Shown one piece after another: positions 23,201 to 34,318 of a DNA stretch of 64,000 nt (position 1 is its first letter; each line of letters starts with the position of its first letter). Position numbers and translations under genes: made by a program. Location: contig JAMWFC010000007.1 in assembly GCA_027475525.1 (NCBI GenBank), positions 1 through 64,000 of the forward strand. Reading direction: 5' to 3'. The DNA is from Macrolepiota albuminosa (lineage: Eukaryota; Basidiomycota; Agaricomycetes; Agaricales; Agaricaceae). The notes under the pieces are model-generated. The model saw nothing but the letters and a program-made list of their open reading frames with translations. It had not been told where the DNA came from and made no database searches.

Positions 23201-26200
23201 AAGATATACAGCCCTTTTCACGTCCTCAAAGTTAGATTCGTCTCCAAGTGCTGCCTCTGAAAGAACTTGGCAGCATGCTCCATCTGAAATTTGGGAGGCA
23301 TCTGCATGGAGGAACAAGAAGTCGAATGGAAGACTGGAGTAGCAAATGAGAAATGGAACTTGCTCAGCAAAAAAAAACGATTGACTCACTATATACGTGC
23401 TTCCGGAGTAATGGAAACCACATCTAGACCTTTCCAAAGGGACCCCGCTCCAGGATAAATATATTCCGGGAGCATAGAAAGAGCGGGAGGATGAAGCTTT
23501 GTCAGAACGGCCATTACACGCGCAATCTCAGGTGATCCAAATCGACCTTCCACAAGCCGAAGCCAATCCACGAGTTCGTACGCAGAAGCCTTACGTGCAG
23601 CCCGCGTGGTAGCTACGTAAACAGACGAGAGATGAGCTTTTGCAAGTCAATCTCAAAGTCAAAAAATCACTTACAAATGGGCATCTCCTCGACCACCGAG
23701 AGGAATGCCTTCGCCTCGTCGGAAACCTCCTGCCAAGACACATCATGGGGTGAAAAAGCCGCCCTCAGAAGATCGACCTCCTTACGGATCGCAGATGTAA
23801 TGACAGGATAATCGGTGAAAAGCTTCTCGACCTGTAACATCACATCAAACCTGTCCGCAACGGCAAAAAGGAACCCAAGGTCCTGTTGTTTACTCGATAA
23901 ACGGAAGAGAAGTTTCCGAACAAACGAGGCAACGGCGAGGACATCGGACGGCGAGAGCATCTTTTTGGCAACCTTGATCTCCAGCTGCATGAGTACGGTC
24001 ATGAGCAGTGGACTAGGCAGGTGTTCATTGCTGTTATTGGTAGGTTGCCTCTGAGAAGCGGCGGAACCTGCAAGCGCATCCAGAACTTCGAGGTAACGAT
24101 ATGGCATCTTCAGACAGCGCTGGACGCAGTCATCTAAGAATGTGATTACACCCTCGCCTTCGTCCGTCAAGGCTGCACTGTCAGGAGATTCTGTTCCGCG
24201 TCCCCTGTGTGAAGTAGGGAGAGAAAGCAGCCAAAGGTGGGGCTCAGTGGAGTAGTCCTCAAACAAAATACTCTCCCCAAGAATGTGTTCAAGGAGATCT
24301 AATAGTGCCCTGCGTATCGAATGGATATCGGTAGCGATAAGTGCGCTGAGGAGTACAGCGAGATAGCTCTGTGAAGTCGAACCTAAATCAACGGCGAGTC
24401 ATCAGCGGAGAACTGAGGGCGTCATACAATCCGACCAGACCTATTTTCCCAGACTATCCAAACTGATCGTTATCCTTCAACAACCTTAAGACATGCAACT
24501 GCCTTGCTACATAGAATCTGGCCACAGCCGTCATCTCAACTTCCCCTTCCGCCATCGCCATCTTCTCACCAACGAAATTTTGCAAGAGCTTTCCAACGTC
24601 AAATCTAGCTTCTGCGACCACAATTGGAAGACATCTTTGATACATCCACAACAGCGTATGCGCACTTTCCAACAGTAGTGCCGTATGCATCGGATTGGAC
24701 ATAGGCTCAGACACAGTATGACCGTTGGTTGTCTTCATGGTCGTGGGCGTCTCCTCAAACTTCTGCTGCAAAAATGCAACGATCACCTGAAAATTAGGCA
24801 CTCTGCGCCTCACTTCCCTTTCGATATCCCTCCTCCTTCTACACCACTGCCCCTCAGTTTCATTCTCCTCGAGCACCGCCTCAACTTCCAAGAACGCCTT
24901 GATCACTTCCTCGTACTTAGCCAGACACTTTGCTAGCACAAGGGCTGTACAGTGTTGTACTAGTCCACTGGCCGATTGAAGACCTCGAGTAAAGTGTGCT
25001 TTCGTGTTGACGGACAGGAGGGTATGCTCCATCATAATGGATAGCGGTGGAGGTGTGGGCTGGTAGAGAGCTGTACCCGGGAGGTGAAAGGACCATGTAG
25101 GTACAGGCTGTGAAAGGACAGGGCCAAAGAATGATATGTTCGCAATCCATTTCGAGGGTGAGGGCTGCTCCAGACCAATACCTGAACAAACATTATTGAA
25201 GTTCCAAGACAGGATGCAGACAACGTACCCAGCTACGAGTTCTGGGCATGCAGACAGAATTCTGAGAGCGAGCTCTTGCTGACGGAGGTCCTCGTTGACC
25301 TTGAGGGTCTTCAAGACATTTTCCAGAATCCTGTTGTATATTTTCCCTTGGCCTGGCTCATCTTCACCATCTGACTCACGCGGATACCATCCTCGGTCCT
25401 TGAAACATACTCCTGTTCCAGGGTGAGTACAAAGTGCAAGTATGAAATGGTGTACAAGGTCTGCAGGCACGTGGTCCGGGTCGTTATCCTCGGCGACGTT
25501 GCGATCATAGAGTTTCAAAAGCTACAATTCAATATAAGCAAAATCCGGTGCCACTGACCGATAAGCTCACATGCAAAATGGTGGTTTCGTTAAACAGGTT
25601 GATTTTCAATGTCCTTTTGACTTTGAGATCCGACCACAGTCCTGCCCAGCATAATTCAAGGACTCTCTGGGCGACGACGTAAGAGTCTTGAATGAGGCCT
25701 TTGAATATTGAGATGAAAGGTTCCCGATGCTGCTCAATGAAGATTGTCTTGACCTGAGCTGGACTGTCAGAGCCGACGAACGAGAGGATGAATAATAGAT
25801 AGAGTATTCTGATATCTAATCATGAATGAGAAAGAGAAAAAGTATAAATTAGGCTGCTCACCAGGCTTTGTGAGTGTGTCATTGGTGTCGGATGATGACT
25901 TGCGATGCATGTTCAAAAGTTTAGGCAGAGACTGAACTGCACGTGTCAACAAATGCATGGATATCAGGCTTCTAGTACGACCACCTTAAGCTCCCAGCCA
26001 AAAGCCTCTAATACGGACTTCTTCTCACGTCCGCCCGCAAACGATGACATTACACTGAAGAGTTTCAAGGTAACCAAGATTCAGTTCTGCATGGGAGCCA
26101 CCAAGATATGAGTTTAAACGCCGTGTGTAAGTTGGTGTAAAGATAGTCTTGATTATGGGTTGACCAAGAGCTTGATGCATGTAATGACATGAAGTAAGCG

Positions 26201-26280
26201 TCAACAGAGATAACAAGAGAGATACTAGGACTGCGAGAACTGAGTTCTGCTGCTAGAGCTTGAATTAATTCCATCCTAGA
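20285..26280 (-). pseudogene. URB1/NPA1 nucleolar ribosome-biogenesis protein, nearly full length but disabled
   Basis: Numerous exons on the minus strand follow the fungal Urb1 (Npa1) order. N-terminal patches are YMHQALGQPIIKTIF and FGWELK/SLPKLLNMHRK. The main exon (25518-24454) carries DLVHHFILALCTHPGTGVCF, PTPPPLSIMMEH and AHFTRGLQSASGLVQHC. Later exons carry WLRLVEGRFGSPEIARVMAV and FLLQRPELDTSDVPLLYNML. Urb1 is a large helical-repeat scaffold for early pre-60S particles. Introns are preserved, so it is an ordinary genomic copy. Disablements seen: TAG at 24454-24456 where Trp is expected, TGA at 21044-21046 where Arg is expected, TAG at 20401-20403, frame shifts near 26086 and 22395, and loss of about 100 residues near the N-terminus. 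The C-terminus is replaced by the biotin-enzyme fragment. Confidence 0.85.
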
Positions 26281-26371
26281 CTACCGCGATAATACTTACT
26301 TGTGTTATACTGTCCCATAAGCTAAACAAATCATGCGCCCCGGGAACATTATTCAACCAATGTTGAACCAG

Positions 26372-26650
26372 AACTAATCTCGCATTCTATGGGGGAATTA
26401 CACCTTCCCCAGACCGAATCTGCTTCCCAGGCAGTGTTGGAGTGAATATCTGCACGGTCAGTACCATCGTTAACACCAGAGGCCATCATAGTCGCAAGTC
26501 CTGCTTGCATGTGCCAGAAAATATGGCAGTGGAAGAACCAGGTTCCTAAACGGACCGACCGGGTGAATACCGCGAGGCTAACTTCCACAGAGGGGCTACT
26601 GACCAGGCCTATCAGTGATGTGTGGGCATGGCCTTGAAAGCTGAGCATGC
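26372..26650 (-). pseudogene. Multicopper oxidase C-terminal fragment
   Basis: The minus-strand frame includes VRLGTWFFHCHIFWHMQAGL followed by ATMM, the HCHxxxHxxxG-M type 1/trinuclear copper signature of laccase-like multicopper oxidases. An intron-like segment precedes it (LSFQGHAHTSLIG, then GLVSSP...). After the motif come about 40 residues and a stop. The cupredoxin domains 1 and 2 are absent, so this is a last-exon fragment. Whether the parent was laccase, ferroxidase or ascorbate oxidase-like cannot be told; the FWHMQAG form leans away from typical basidiomycete laccases. Confidence 0.85.
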
Positions 26651-26659
26651 GTGATGACT

Positions 26660-27126
26660 GTGCGTTAATTTCAGTATAGGCACTCTGATTGTGAGTGCCA
26701 GAGAGCTTATGGCTGTGCTTAGTTTCTCCATGCTACTAAATAAATAAATAAATAAATAAATATTTTTATTGCACTAGACTGGTGCAGCTGTGGAGCATCA
26801 TCTTAGTGCAATGGATTATCTGCAGAGCCTGCGGAGCAGACAATGCATCACTTGTCCTGAGATTAATGATTCAATCTCCCTGGGATAAATCTATGCTTTC
26901 ATGTTGTTTACATGTTATTCAGACAATCATGGGCATGCATGCTGAGCAACGATCTTGGTAAGCCTGTTCATTGCACCATCACTATTAATATCTAAACAAC
27001 TTATCTTCAATACAGAAATCTGTAAAAGAGTGGCTGAGAAGAGAAAACATTGCAAAAATCATAAAAATATAAAATTCAAATAGTTTACATATGAGCAATA
27101 TTTAAAGAAAAAAACTAGAAAAAAAG
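26660..27126. other. Spacer with AAAT microsatellite
   Basis: An (AAAT)n run at 26736-26763 followed by atttttattgcac resembles the A/T-rich shoulders beside the hairpin repeats at 50.0-50.5 kb. The remainder up to the dioxygenase gene stop at 27127 is AT-rich without a gene. It marks the edge between host gene fragments and the AT-rich block. Confidence 0.6.
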
Positions 27127-30100
27127 CTACTAGAATAAGATGAATAAAATTAGTCCTGTCACTGATATACAAAAACTTGCCACTTACTTTGTTTAACTCT
27201 TCAAGTAGATGATCTACCAAGTCATCATCTAACTTTGGAGGAAATGGAAAAGAAAAATTACTTCTTGTGCTTTTGTCTAGTACTTGTGCTGAAAGTGCAT
27301 CCTTTTCAGCCCAGGCTGAGATTTCAGGAATTCTATCTGTCCAGCGTGAAACTTTACATAGTAAATGTTCTAAGAAAATTGGACCATAACCAATACACTG
27401 CTTTGCTTCTAGTGAAAGATGCCTGGAAAAGTGACTATCTAGACAACATAGTGCAAAGTGAACAGCTTTGCGACTCTCAAGGTTAAAACCCAACAAACTT
27501 AGTCCAGAGAAAGCACCAAGCTGAGGATGATTCCAAATCCAATCAACCATCTCTTCAAGTGTAGGCTTTGCAATTACTTTTTCAATTGCCAATGCATTTA
27601 CAGTCTGCATTACAGTCAACCCACTCATAAATCCAGTTACTTTGAGATCTTGAATGAAACGCAACGTATCACTCCATGATTTTCGTGGACTAGAATAAGT
27701 ATCTGGGTCTTGATCTAGCATTTCACCCAAATATTTTTTCCAGCTAGTTTGAATCTCATAGGCCCAATAAGGTGACAATTTGATGTGTAAAGAAGAATGT
27801 GATAAATTTTCCTCTGATAATAAAGCCCTTCTGCTTGAAGAAATAGTTGGAAACAATTTTAGTAAATTGTTTGCTGTTCCATAGATAATGCTATTTGATA
27901 GCTGAAGAAGTCCGGGAATAGATTTATTAGGCCTTTCATCAGATATCACTGTAGGAGATCCATGATGCTCAAGTATTACTTGATTGTGCTCAAGTGCAGA
28001 TTGAAAAATACCAATGCAATCAGACAGTGTAGTGCAATAAAAAGAGCCTGTAAAATCCAGAAATGCTCAAGTGCAGATTGAAAAATACCAATGCAATCAG
28101 ACAGTGTAGTGCAATAAAAAGAGCCTGTAAAATCCAGAAAATTAGAGGTCTTATTGCCTTGTCCTGTTCCACTCCAGACCATTAAGTTTGACAGTCCATA
28201 AATAGAAGTAAGTACATGTCCTGGCAAATGTCTTTTCAAAAGTTGCGCTCCTTGATTGAATTCACGAATAGGATCAAATTGATCAGTATCAGATGAGGAA
28301 TATTCCTTTCCTGTTCCAGGATTCAAGCCATCCAAAAGATAGCGAAGAGGTTGGTGTACCCATTGAAGATTTTGGCGGCGATTTAAAGCTTCACGAAGAA
28401 TAATACCAGGAACAGCAACAGATATTGGCATATTTGGTGATTTCAATATAGTATTTCGTGATAGAGGAATATGTTCTTTATATGTAGTTCGTCTGGATGT
28501 AAAAGATTGTTTTGACTTAGCTTTTGTTGGCTGCACATCCTGGGTTGTATCTACAATTTTTGGAAGTCTGCTTCCTATCTTGAATTCATACATGCGAAGA
28601 TCAATAAAATCAGCGATAGAATCGGTAATAATTGGTATTTCATCAGAACAGTTGCGAAAAGCATCACGAAGAGGTTCAAAATATTTATCTGGCTGAGTAT
28701 GGATACGATGTACTAATGTAGCATCATTGGTAGCATCATCAAGAAATAGTGTTTTAGGCCTCTCTAAAATTACTGAGATACCTTTTGAAGCACAAATACT
28801 CTCAGTGCCCACATCTTCAATCAAAGCTTGTAGTATAATGCCTCGGAGCTGACAACTACGAATAAGAGCTAGCTGTTCTTTTTTTGATAGTCGTCCTGTA
28901 CGATTTGCTGTAGTACTGAGATATGGCATTACTAGCTGCTCAATTAATAGATTGGACAAATATTCATTTAAAGCTCTGTAGAGATCTTGAGGACCAGGTT
29001 TGATAACTTTATCCCAAGTAAGCAAAATATCTCCTGGAACTTTGCTAGCTTGCAATGATGAAGTATTTGGCCTGACACCAAATAAATTCCAAGGAATTGA
29101 AGTATGTGATTTTTCTTGCTGTGCAGACTTTTTTTTACTTCGATAATTTTTCCGATAATCAACAAGAAACTCATAAACTGTAATGACCAGGTCTCCATAG
29201 GAAGAATAATGCTTTTTAAGATAAGCAGGTCCTTTTGATTCATGGATTTCCAGCAGTATATTAAGCATTTTTGGCAATGAAGATGAAATAAAGTCATTGA
29301 TAATAAGTATGTTCCGACATTCTTGCCATTGAATTGATGCTTGTAAAATTTTAGTAACAAGGTTGTTTTGCTGTATAATTCTAAAGCTTTGTACTGCTTT
29401 AGTAACACGAAGGATAAGTTTTTCCATTGTTTGGAATTGAGAGGAAATATCATCATTATTATCAACATTAGCAATATCAGTATCATCCAAAGGACTAGCT
29501 TGTAGAAATCCAGTACATGATCGCTGATCCTTGGCAAGACTATGAAAAACTTGAGGCCAATGATGAATATTTTTATCAAGCTTATAAAAAGCAGCTTGTT
29601 TTTCAAAATGTTGAAATGAGTAATTTAAATCATCATATTCATTTTGAAAAAATTGAGGATCAAGCCATGATAAAGCTTTCTTGATTCTATCTGGTAAAGA
29701 TTTTGTTGAACGATGAGCTCGTTTTTTCAAAATTTGATTGTTGGCAATATATTCATCAAGTAGTTCTGATGCACCCTCACTATAAATATATAAATAACAT
29801 GTACATTTATTATATTTGTCAAGTAAACATACCGAAGATCACTTTCTTTTATGCGTTGATTATAACGTGAGCTGTATCCTACAAACTTGATGTTAAGCCA
29901 AAGAACATTATGAATAATGGTCTGATTGCAATAAGATTATAACGTGAGCTGTATCCTACAAACTTGATGTTAAGCCAAAGAACATTATGAATAATGGTCT
30001 GATTGCAATAAAATATTAGTTTTTTAAACTAATTATTAATTTCCAATGCTGTAAAGCTTACATGATTAACAATAGCTTCAACTTCATACGTTCCGTATTC

Positions 30101-31360
30101 TTGGTTTCCAATTAAAATAGGCTAAAAATTTCAAGATAAGTTTGGTTATTTAAAAGACCAACTTTAATAATACTAACATCTCCAATTAGACCTTTGTTAT
30201 ATGATTGAGTTTTTTCTTGACGAGTTCTTTTTTGCCGTTTTTTAAATAAAGCAGGAGATTCTTGCATTGTTTCAGAATCTTCAGATTCAATAGAAGAGCT
30301 ATCAGATGTATCATAACTGATTGAAGGTGATTTAGGCTGTTTTCGCTTTAATAAAGTTACAGGATTGGTTTTCAATAGCAACTGTTCTTCTTCTTGTTCT
30401 TTTGATGATTGAATTAATTTCAGCTTGTCTTGCATTTGCTTATATGTTGTTCGTTTCAAATTAAGATCTGTAGCAAAAGCTAATTGCAACAAGTAGGCAT
30501 AATAGCCACGATAAAGTAAAATTTTTTCTTGATCTGCCTTCTTCAAAACATCTAGCTTTGGAATTTTTAATGGAACATTGTTTCCATTATCATCTTTTAC
30601 TGACATTTTTGCTAGAAGAGTAGATGCAGTTTCATCCAAAGAAATATTTAAAGATGAAAGAGTTTCAAAGAAAGCACTGACATTTTTGCTAGAAGAGTAG
30701 ATGCAGTTTCATCCAAAGAAATATTTAAAGATGAAAGAGTTTCAAAGAAAGCATATGTAGCTTCTGCAGCCATTCTTGATTTTCCTTCTTGTAATGAACC
30801 CAGAACATGTGGAGTGCCAGCAAATGTTAGAGATGTTGGATCTGAACGTGAAAGTGATCCACGATTACCAAACAAGCTAGCTTTAGTGAGAGCCATTCCA
30901 GAAGTACGTGAAACAGCTGCAGCTGGAAAATATACTGGAATGCCAATACGATTTACTGATGCAGCTTTTTGCCAATATTCATTGAACTGCTGCAATTCTG
31001 AATTGTTACGAAGTGTTTCATGAATAGAGACTTGTCTACCACCATGAAGATCTCGAGCATTAAAAAAAAGAAAAAGAATAGAACAATTTGGTTCTCTGAC
31101 AAAAAGCCCATAACGTGCAAGAACAAAACTGCCCTCATGGGCACCTATATTATGTTTGAATTTATGCTATTATTATTGAAAATAGTACTTTGCTTACCAG
31201 GTGGTATATTTACCAAAAGTATAAACATGGTTAAATAAGCTATTGCATCCCTATCTGTATGCAAAGTACCTTGGACTTTGCCAATTTCTTTAATAAGATC
31301 ACCACCATTAAAGCCAGATGAAACATTAAGTTGAACACCAATTCCTCCTTGCTTTAATCC
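27127..31360 (-). CDS. 2OG-Fe(II) dioxygenase-like/chromodomain-like gene, 3' part (split by Gypsy)
   Basis: This continues the gene that starts at 43956. Just after the insertion comes GIGVQLNVSSGFNGGDLIKE, then the likely iron site: HTD in GTLHTDRDA and, 52 residues after the Asp, the distal His in ARDLHGGRQ, with LVNIPPG...GSFVLARYG between. This HxD...HGG layout resembles fungal TET/JBP-type 2OG-Fe(II) dioxygenases (inference). Introns lie at 31145-31197, 30122-30177, 29999-30061 and 29780-29832. After a Ser/acidic/Lys linker, two small exons encode a chromodomain-like stretch (GTYEVEAIVNH, LWLNIKFVGY, ESDLREGASELLDEY). A helical domain of about 800 residues, unrecognised, fills 29779-27188; TAG at 27127-27129 follows a last intron. 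Discounting the 77-bp duplications and the insertion, the whole gene sums to exactly 1617 codons plus stop. Confidence 0.75.
27987..28140. repeat. 77-bp exact tandem duplication inside the dioxygenase gene
   Basis: Copies start at 27987 and 28064 (tgctcaagtgcagattg). The duplication shifts the frame between GIFQSALEH and the continuation; without one copy the long last exon is fully open. Confidence 0.95.
29858..30011. repeat. 77-bp exact tandem duplication at the chromodomain-like exon
   Basis: Copies start at 29858 and 29935 (gattataacgtgagctg). It duplicates most of the 89-nt exon encoding LWLNIKFVGYSSRYN with its splice acceptor; a single copy gives correct phase on both sides. Confidence 0.95.
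30599..30752. repeat. 77-bp exact tandem duplication inside the dioxygenase gene
   Basis: Copies start at 30599 and 30676 (actgacatttttgctag). It breaks the frame in the linker after TLLAKMS; a single copy restores it. Confidence 0.95.
31356..31360. repeat. Target-site duplication AATCC (left)
   Basis: The five bases before the left LTR equal those after the right LTR (42212-42216). They come from the codons of FSFAGLK in the dioxygenase gene. Confidence 0.95.
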
Positions 31361-32109
31361 TGTCAGGTTCCGCTGAATCGGGGGCTTTCCGGGAAAGCGA
31401 CGCCCTTACGATGCGGACTTGATCTACGGATACTCGGGTGTCTGGAACTCCGGGGCTAGGACTCCGGGGTTCAAGACGAGGACAGGAGTAATCCCGGGAG
31501 AGGGGACTAGAGTCCGGGGGTTTTGGATGAGAGTAGCTGAGGGTTAGAGGGGGTCGAGTCGTGAACCGGAGGTTCTAAGACGAGACCAAGTTAGTAATTT
31601 AAGAGTCGCGAAGTGCGTACCAAACTTATAGCACGCGAATACCAAGGCGTGCCAGTCGAAGCGTACCAAACGAGGCGTACCAGTCAAAAAAGAGGGCACG
31701 CAATAACCAATGTAACAGTTATGCAAAGTATGTAATATCAAGACTACCGAATACAACAAGGGACTACGCTATAAGTACTACGGGACCGGGTCTCGGGGTT
31801 CCGGGATGTCTGGGATGGGTTCCGGGGGTCATTGAGTAGCGGCAGGGGCTGTATACCGGGATCGCGCGTGTGGGGCGCGCGATCAATTGGCGCGGATGGA
31901 GCCGTGATGCGTGATGCGTGATGGCCGGCACGGGCCGCGTGATCTGATCGTTGATCGGGGCTGGGGGCGGCTGATGGCGGTCCTTGATGCGCGTGATGGC
32001 GGTGTCGGCGGTCGTGATGGCGGGGCGCGTCCTGTGGGGTCGGAGGGAGGGTCCCGGAGGGTGTTCCGGGGGTGTCCCGGGGTGGGCCCGGAGGGGAGGG
32101 GTCGTGACA
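31361..32109 (-). repeat. 3' LTR
   Basis: 749 bp with TG...CA ends, matching 41463-42211 base for base in every stretch I compared. On the plus strand it lies directly upstream of the antisense gene and could supply its promoter (inference). Short open frames inside it are not genes. Confidence 0.95.
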
Positions 32110-32124
32110 TCACCCCCCCCTCAG
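32110..32124 (-). promoter_or_regulatory. Polypurine tract next to the 3' LTR
   Basis: On the minus strand the sequence immediately before the LTR is TGAGGGGGGGGTGA, a purine run at the position where plus-strand DNA priming occurs in LTR retrotransposons. Confidence 0.75.
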
Positions 32125-32236
32125 CGCCGAGACCCTCCGAGGCGCGCGTAGCCGGTGGTTCGGACCGGGGGTCAACCATGGGATCCGGCACCTGACCTGC
32201 CACGTATCGAAAAAAATTTTACCGTCAAGTTCAACC

Positions 32237-33940
32237 ATGTCGCGTACGCCGACTCATTCCCCGACGCCCCCGCAAACGAACGAGGTCGCGCCCCTTATGT
32301 CGTGGGAAGCCCGGGATGCGCGTTACCGGGCTCGTCTTGACCGGGAGCGCGTGGCGGCGCTCGCACAACAACGTGAGTGCTCTCGTGCTGGTCTGCTTAC
32401 CGCGGCTGACTTTTCCCCTTCAGAACAACGATCTTCCCCCGCTCCGGAGGCGGGTCCCAGCCGTCTTCCGGAGCCTGCCTCTGGTGGCCCCCCGGCGTCG
32501 TCATCCGGTCGTCCCGCGCCTTCCTTTGCGCGGATGACCGTCCGCCCCCCGCGCCGTCGCCCTTCCCCGCGTCCTCGTCTCGTCGCTCCTCGTTTCCGGC
32601 GGTCCGGGATGGGCACGGGGACCATCTCCGTGGTCCCGGAGGATCGGCGCGTCCCGTGGGAGGGCGTATCCCAGGAGCAATTCGAGCATGCTCTGGAGAG
32701 GCCCCGGGGCCTGCCGTCCCATGCTTGGTGTGTTAGCAATGGCCCGGTAGGTGGTCTCTTGCTCCCGACCTTCGTAGCTGATTCGCCTAGTGCCTCCACT
32801 GCGCCCGCCGGCAGGTCTCCTGCCTGTTTGAAGCCCCGGCCCCCTCATCTCGACGGGACACCTCAGTGTGCGAGGCGTGCCGCCTCAATCACGAGCGGTG
32901 TTCCGTCTCGGCGCTGTGGAGGGCGTACGGTACGTCGCGGGAGCAGGGGTGGCCGTTGGAGGGAGTGACCCGGAGGATGGGGGTGGAGGAGAGGACCTGG
33001 GTAGCGGAGCCGGAGGGGGTCCCGGAGGAAGTGCCAGCTGGGGGTTCGGGAGGGGCGACCGCGGGTAGTTCGGGAGGGGCAGGGAGGGGAGTCGTCCGGG
33101 TAGGGGGCCGGGGCCGGCCCGTGGTGCTGATCACGCGCCGGGTCACCCGGTCCGGTCTCCAGGGGCAGGCTGGGGGGCGGCCAGACAAGGGGAAGCGGCG
33201 GGCGTCGCCCAGTCCCTCCCCGGGGCCATCTAAGAGGGCGCGTCTGCCCTCAGAGACCCCGCCCCCGGCTTCCCCGCCCCGTTTGTCCCCGGCGGTATTT
33301 TCGCCCCTGTCCGGGAGGCCCTTGGGCGTCAGTGTCGGGGACCTCCAGGAGCGCTTGGGGAGGGCCGAGCGGGAGCGCGAGGAGGAGGCGGTCCTTCGGA
33401 GGGGCTTGGAGGAGGATCGGGAGGCGGCGCTCCGGGATTTGGAGGAGGTTAGGGTCGCTCGGGGGGAGGTCGAGGCAGAGTTGGAGTCGTTGAGGGGGAG
33501 GTTGGGGCAGGGGGCGGGGTTCCCGGAGGGGTTATTGGAGGCGGTGCGCCGGGATGTGGTGGTCGCCCGCATGGCGTCGCTCAGTGAGCGTCCCTTTCCC
33601 CGGACTTGGCTCCTTACTGACACCCACAGGTTGGGCCCGGGAGCATCGTTCGCTCCTGGACGGGGCGGCCGCGGCACTCGCGGCGCTGCAGGAGGGGCAG
33701 CGCCCGGAAGTGACGACCCCCGGGGTGGAGCGGGGCCTCGACTTGTTGGGGCGGGTGGTGTCGGCCCACCGGCGGAGGAACGTGCCCGCCCCCGGCTCGT
33801 GGTTCGAACGAGTCCTGGACGAGGGCGAATCTCTCCCGTCCTGGGATCAGTTGGCGGAGGAGGTCCTGCGAGAGCACGGTCCGGAGGGAGTGGGGGAGGG
33901 GTTCCGAGGCTGGCCGGGGGAGGGGGGCGAGGGCCGGTAG
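32237..33940 (+). CDS. Spliced antisense accessory gene of the Gypsy element (Cys-rich motif plus coiled coil)
   Basis: Three exons on the strand opposite gag/pol: 32237-32746, 32815-33583 and 33630-33940, with introns GTAGGT...GGCAG and GTGAGC...CACAG. Phases agree and the total is 529 codons plus stop. The N-terminal third is Pro/Arg/Ser-rich. A Cys cluster spans the first splice: AWCVSNGP joins VSCLFEA, then SVCEACRLNHERCS, spacing C-x7-C-x16-C-x2-C-x6-C, plausibly zinc-binding. A Lys/Arg-rich segment (RPDKGKRRASPSPSP) follows, then a heptad-like coiled coil (LQERLGRAEREREEEAVLRR, LEEDREAALRDLEEVRVARG). The C-terminus is helical and acidic (WDQLAEEVLREHG). The function is unknown: it could be a chromatin or RNA-binding accessory protein. 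GC-rich DNA favours spurious frames, but the clean splicing and Cys spacing argue for a gene. Confidence 0.65.
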
Positions 33941-34020
33941 TTTCTTTTTTGTGCTGTTGTCCCCTTTTTTTTTTTTTTTTTTTTTTTCTTGTCGTTTGCT
34001 CGTCCTGTCCCGACCATTAC

Positions 34021-34174
34021 TGTACAATATGTAGAGTAAAAAATGTATATACTTGGTTTCGTACTCGAAATCGTGTAAGTAAAGTGGCAGAAAAAAATGT
34101 ACAATATGTAGAGTAAAAAATGTATATACTTGGTTTCGTACTCGAAATCGTGTAAGTAAAGTGGCAGAAAAAAA
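34021..34174. repeat. 77-bp exact tandem duplication in the element spacer
   Basis: Copies start at 34021 and 34098 (tgtacaatatgtagagtaaa). It lies between the antisense gene and the pol stop and breaks no gene. Confidence 0.95.
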
Positions 34175-34318
34175 ACGAGAAGGTGTACCTTGCCCAGAAC
34201 CCGGGGCGTTACTGTGAAGAAAGTACAAAAAAAGAGAGGGTAAGATCTAGAAAGGGAAAGCAGAAAATAAACATGGGAGTTGAATCCCTACTGAGCCCAG
34301 AGGCGGGGGTTACGCCCA

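Noticed and set aside
28968..29606. 212-codon minus-strand frame overlapping the dioxygenase gene
   Set aside because: Hydrophobic Leu/Ile-rich shadow of the correct frame in AT-rich DNA.
31544..31759. 71-codon frame present in both LTRs
   Set aside because: Duplicated because LTRs are duplicated; no protein features.
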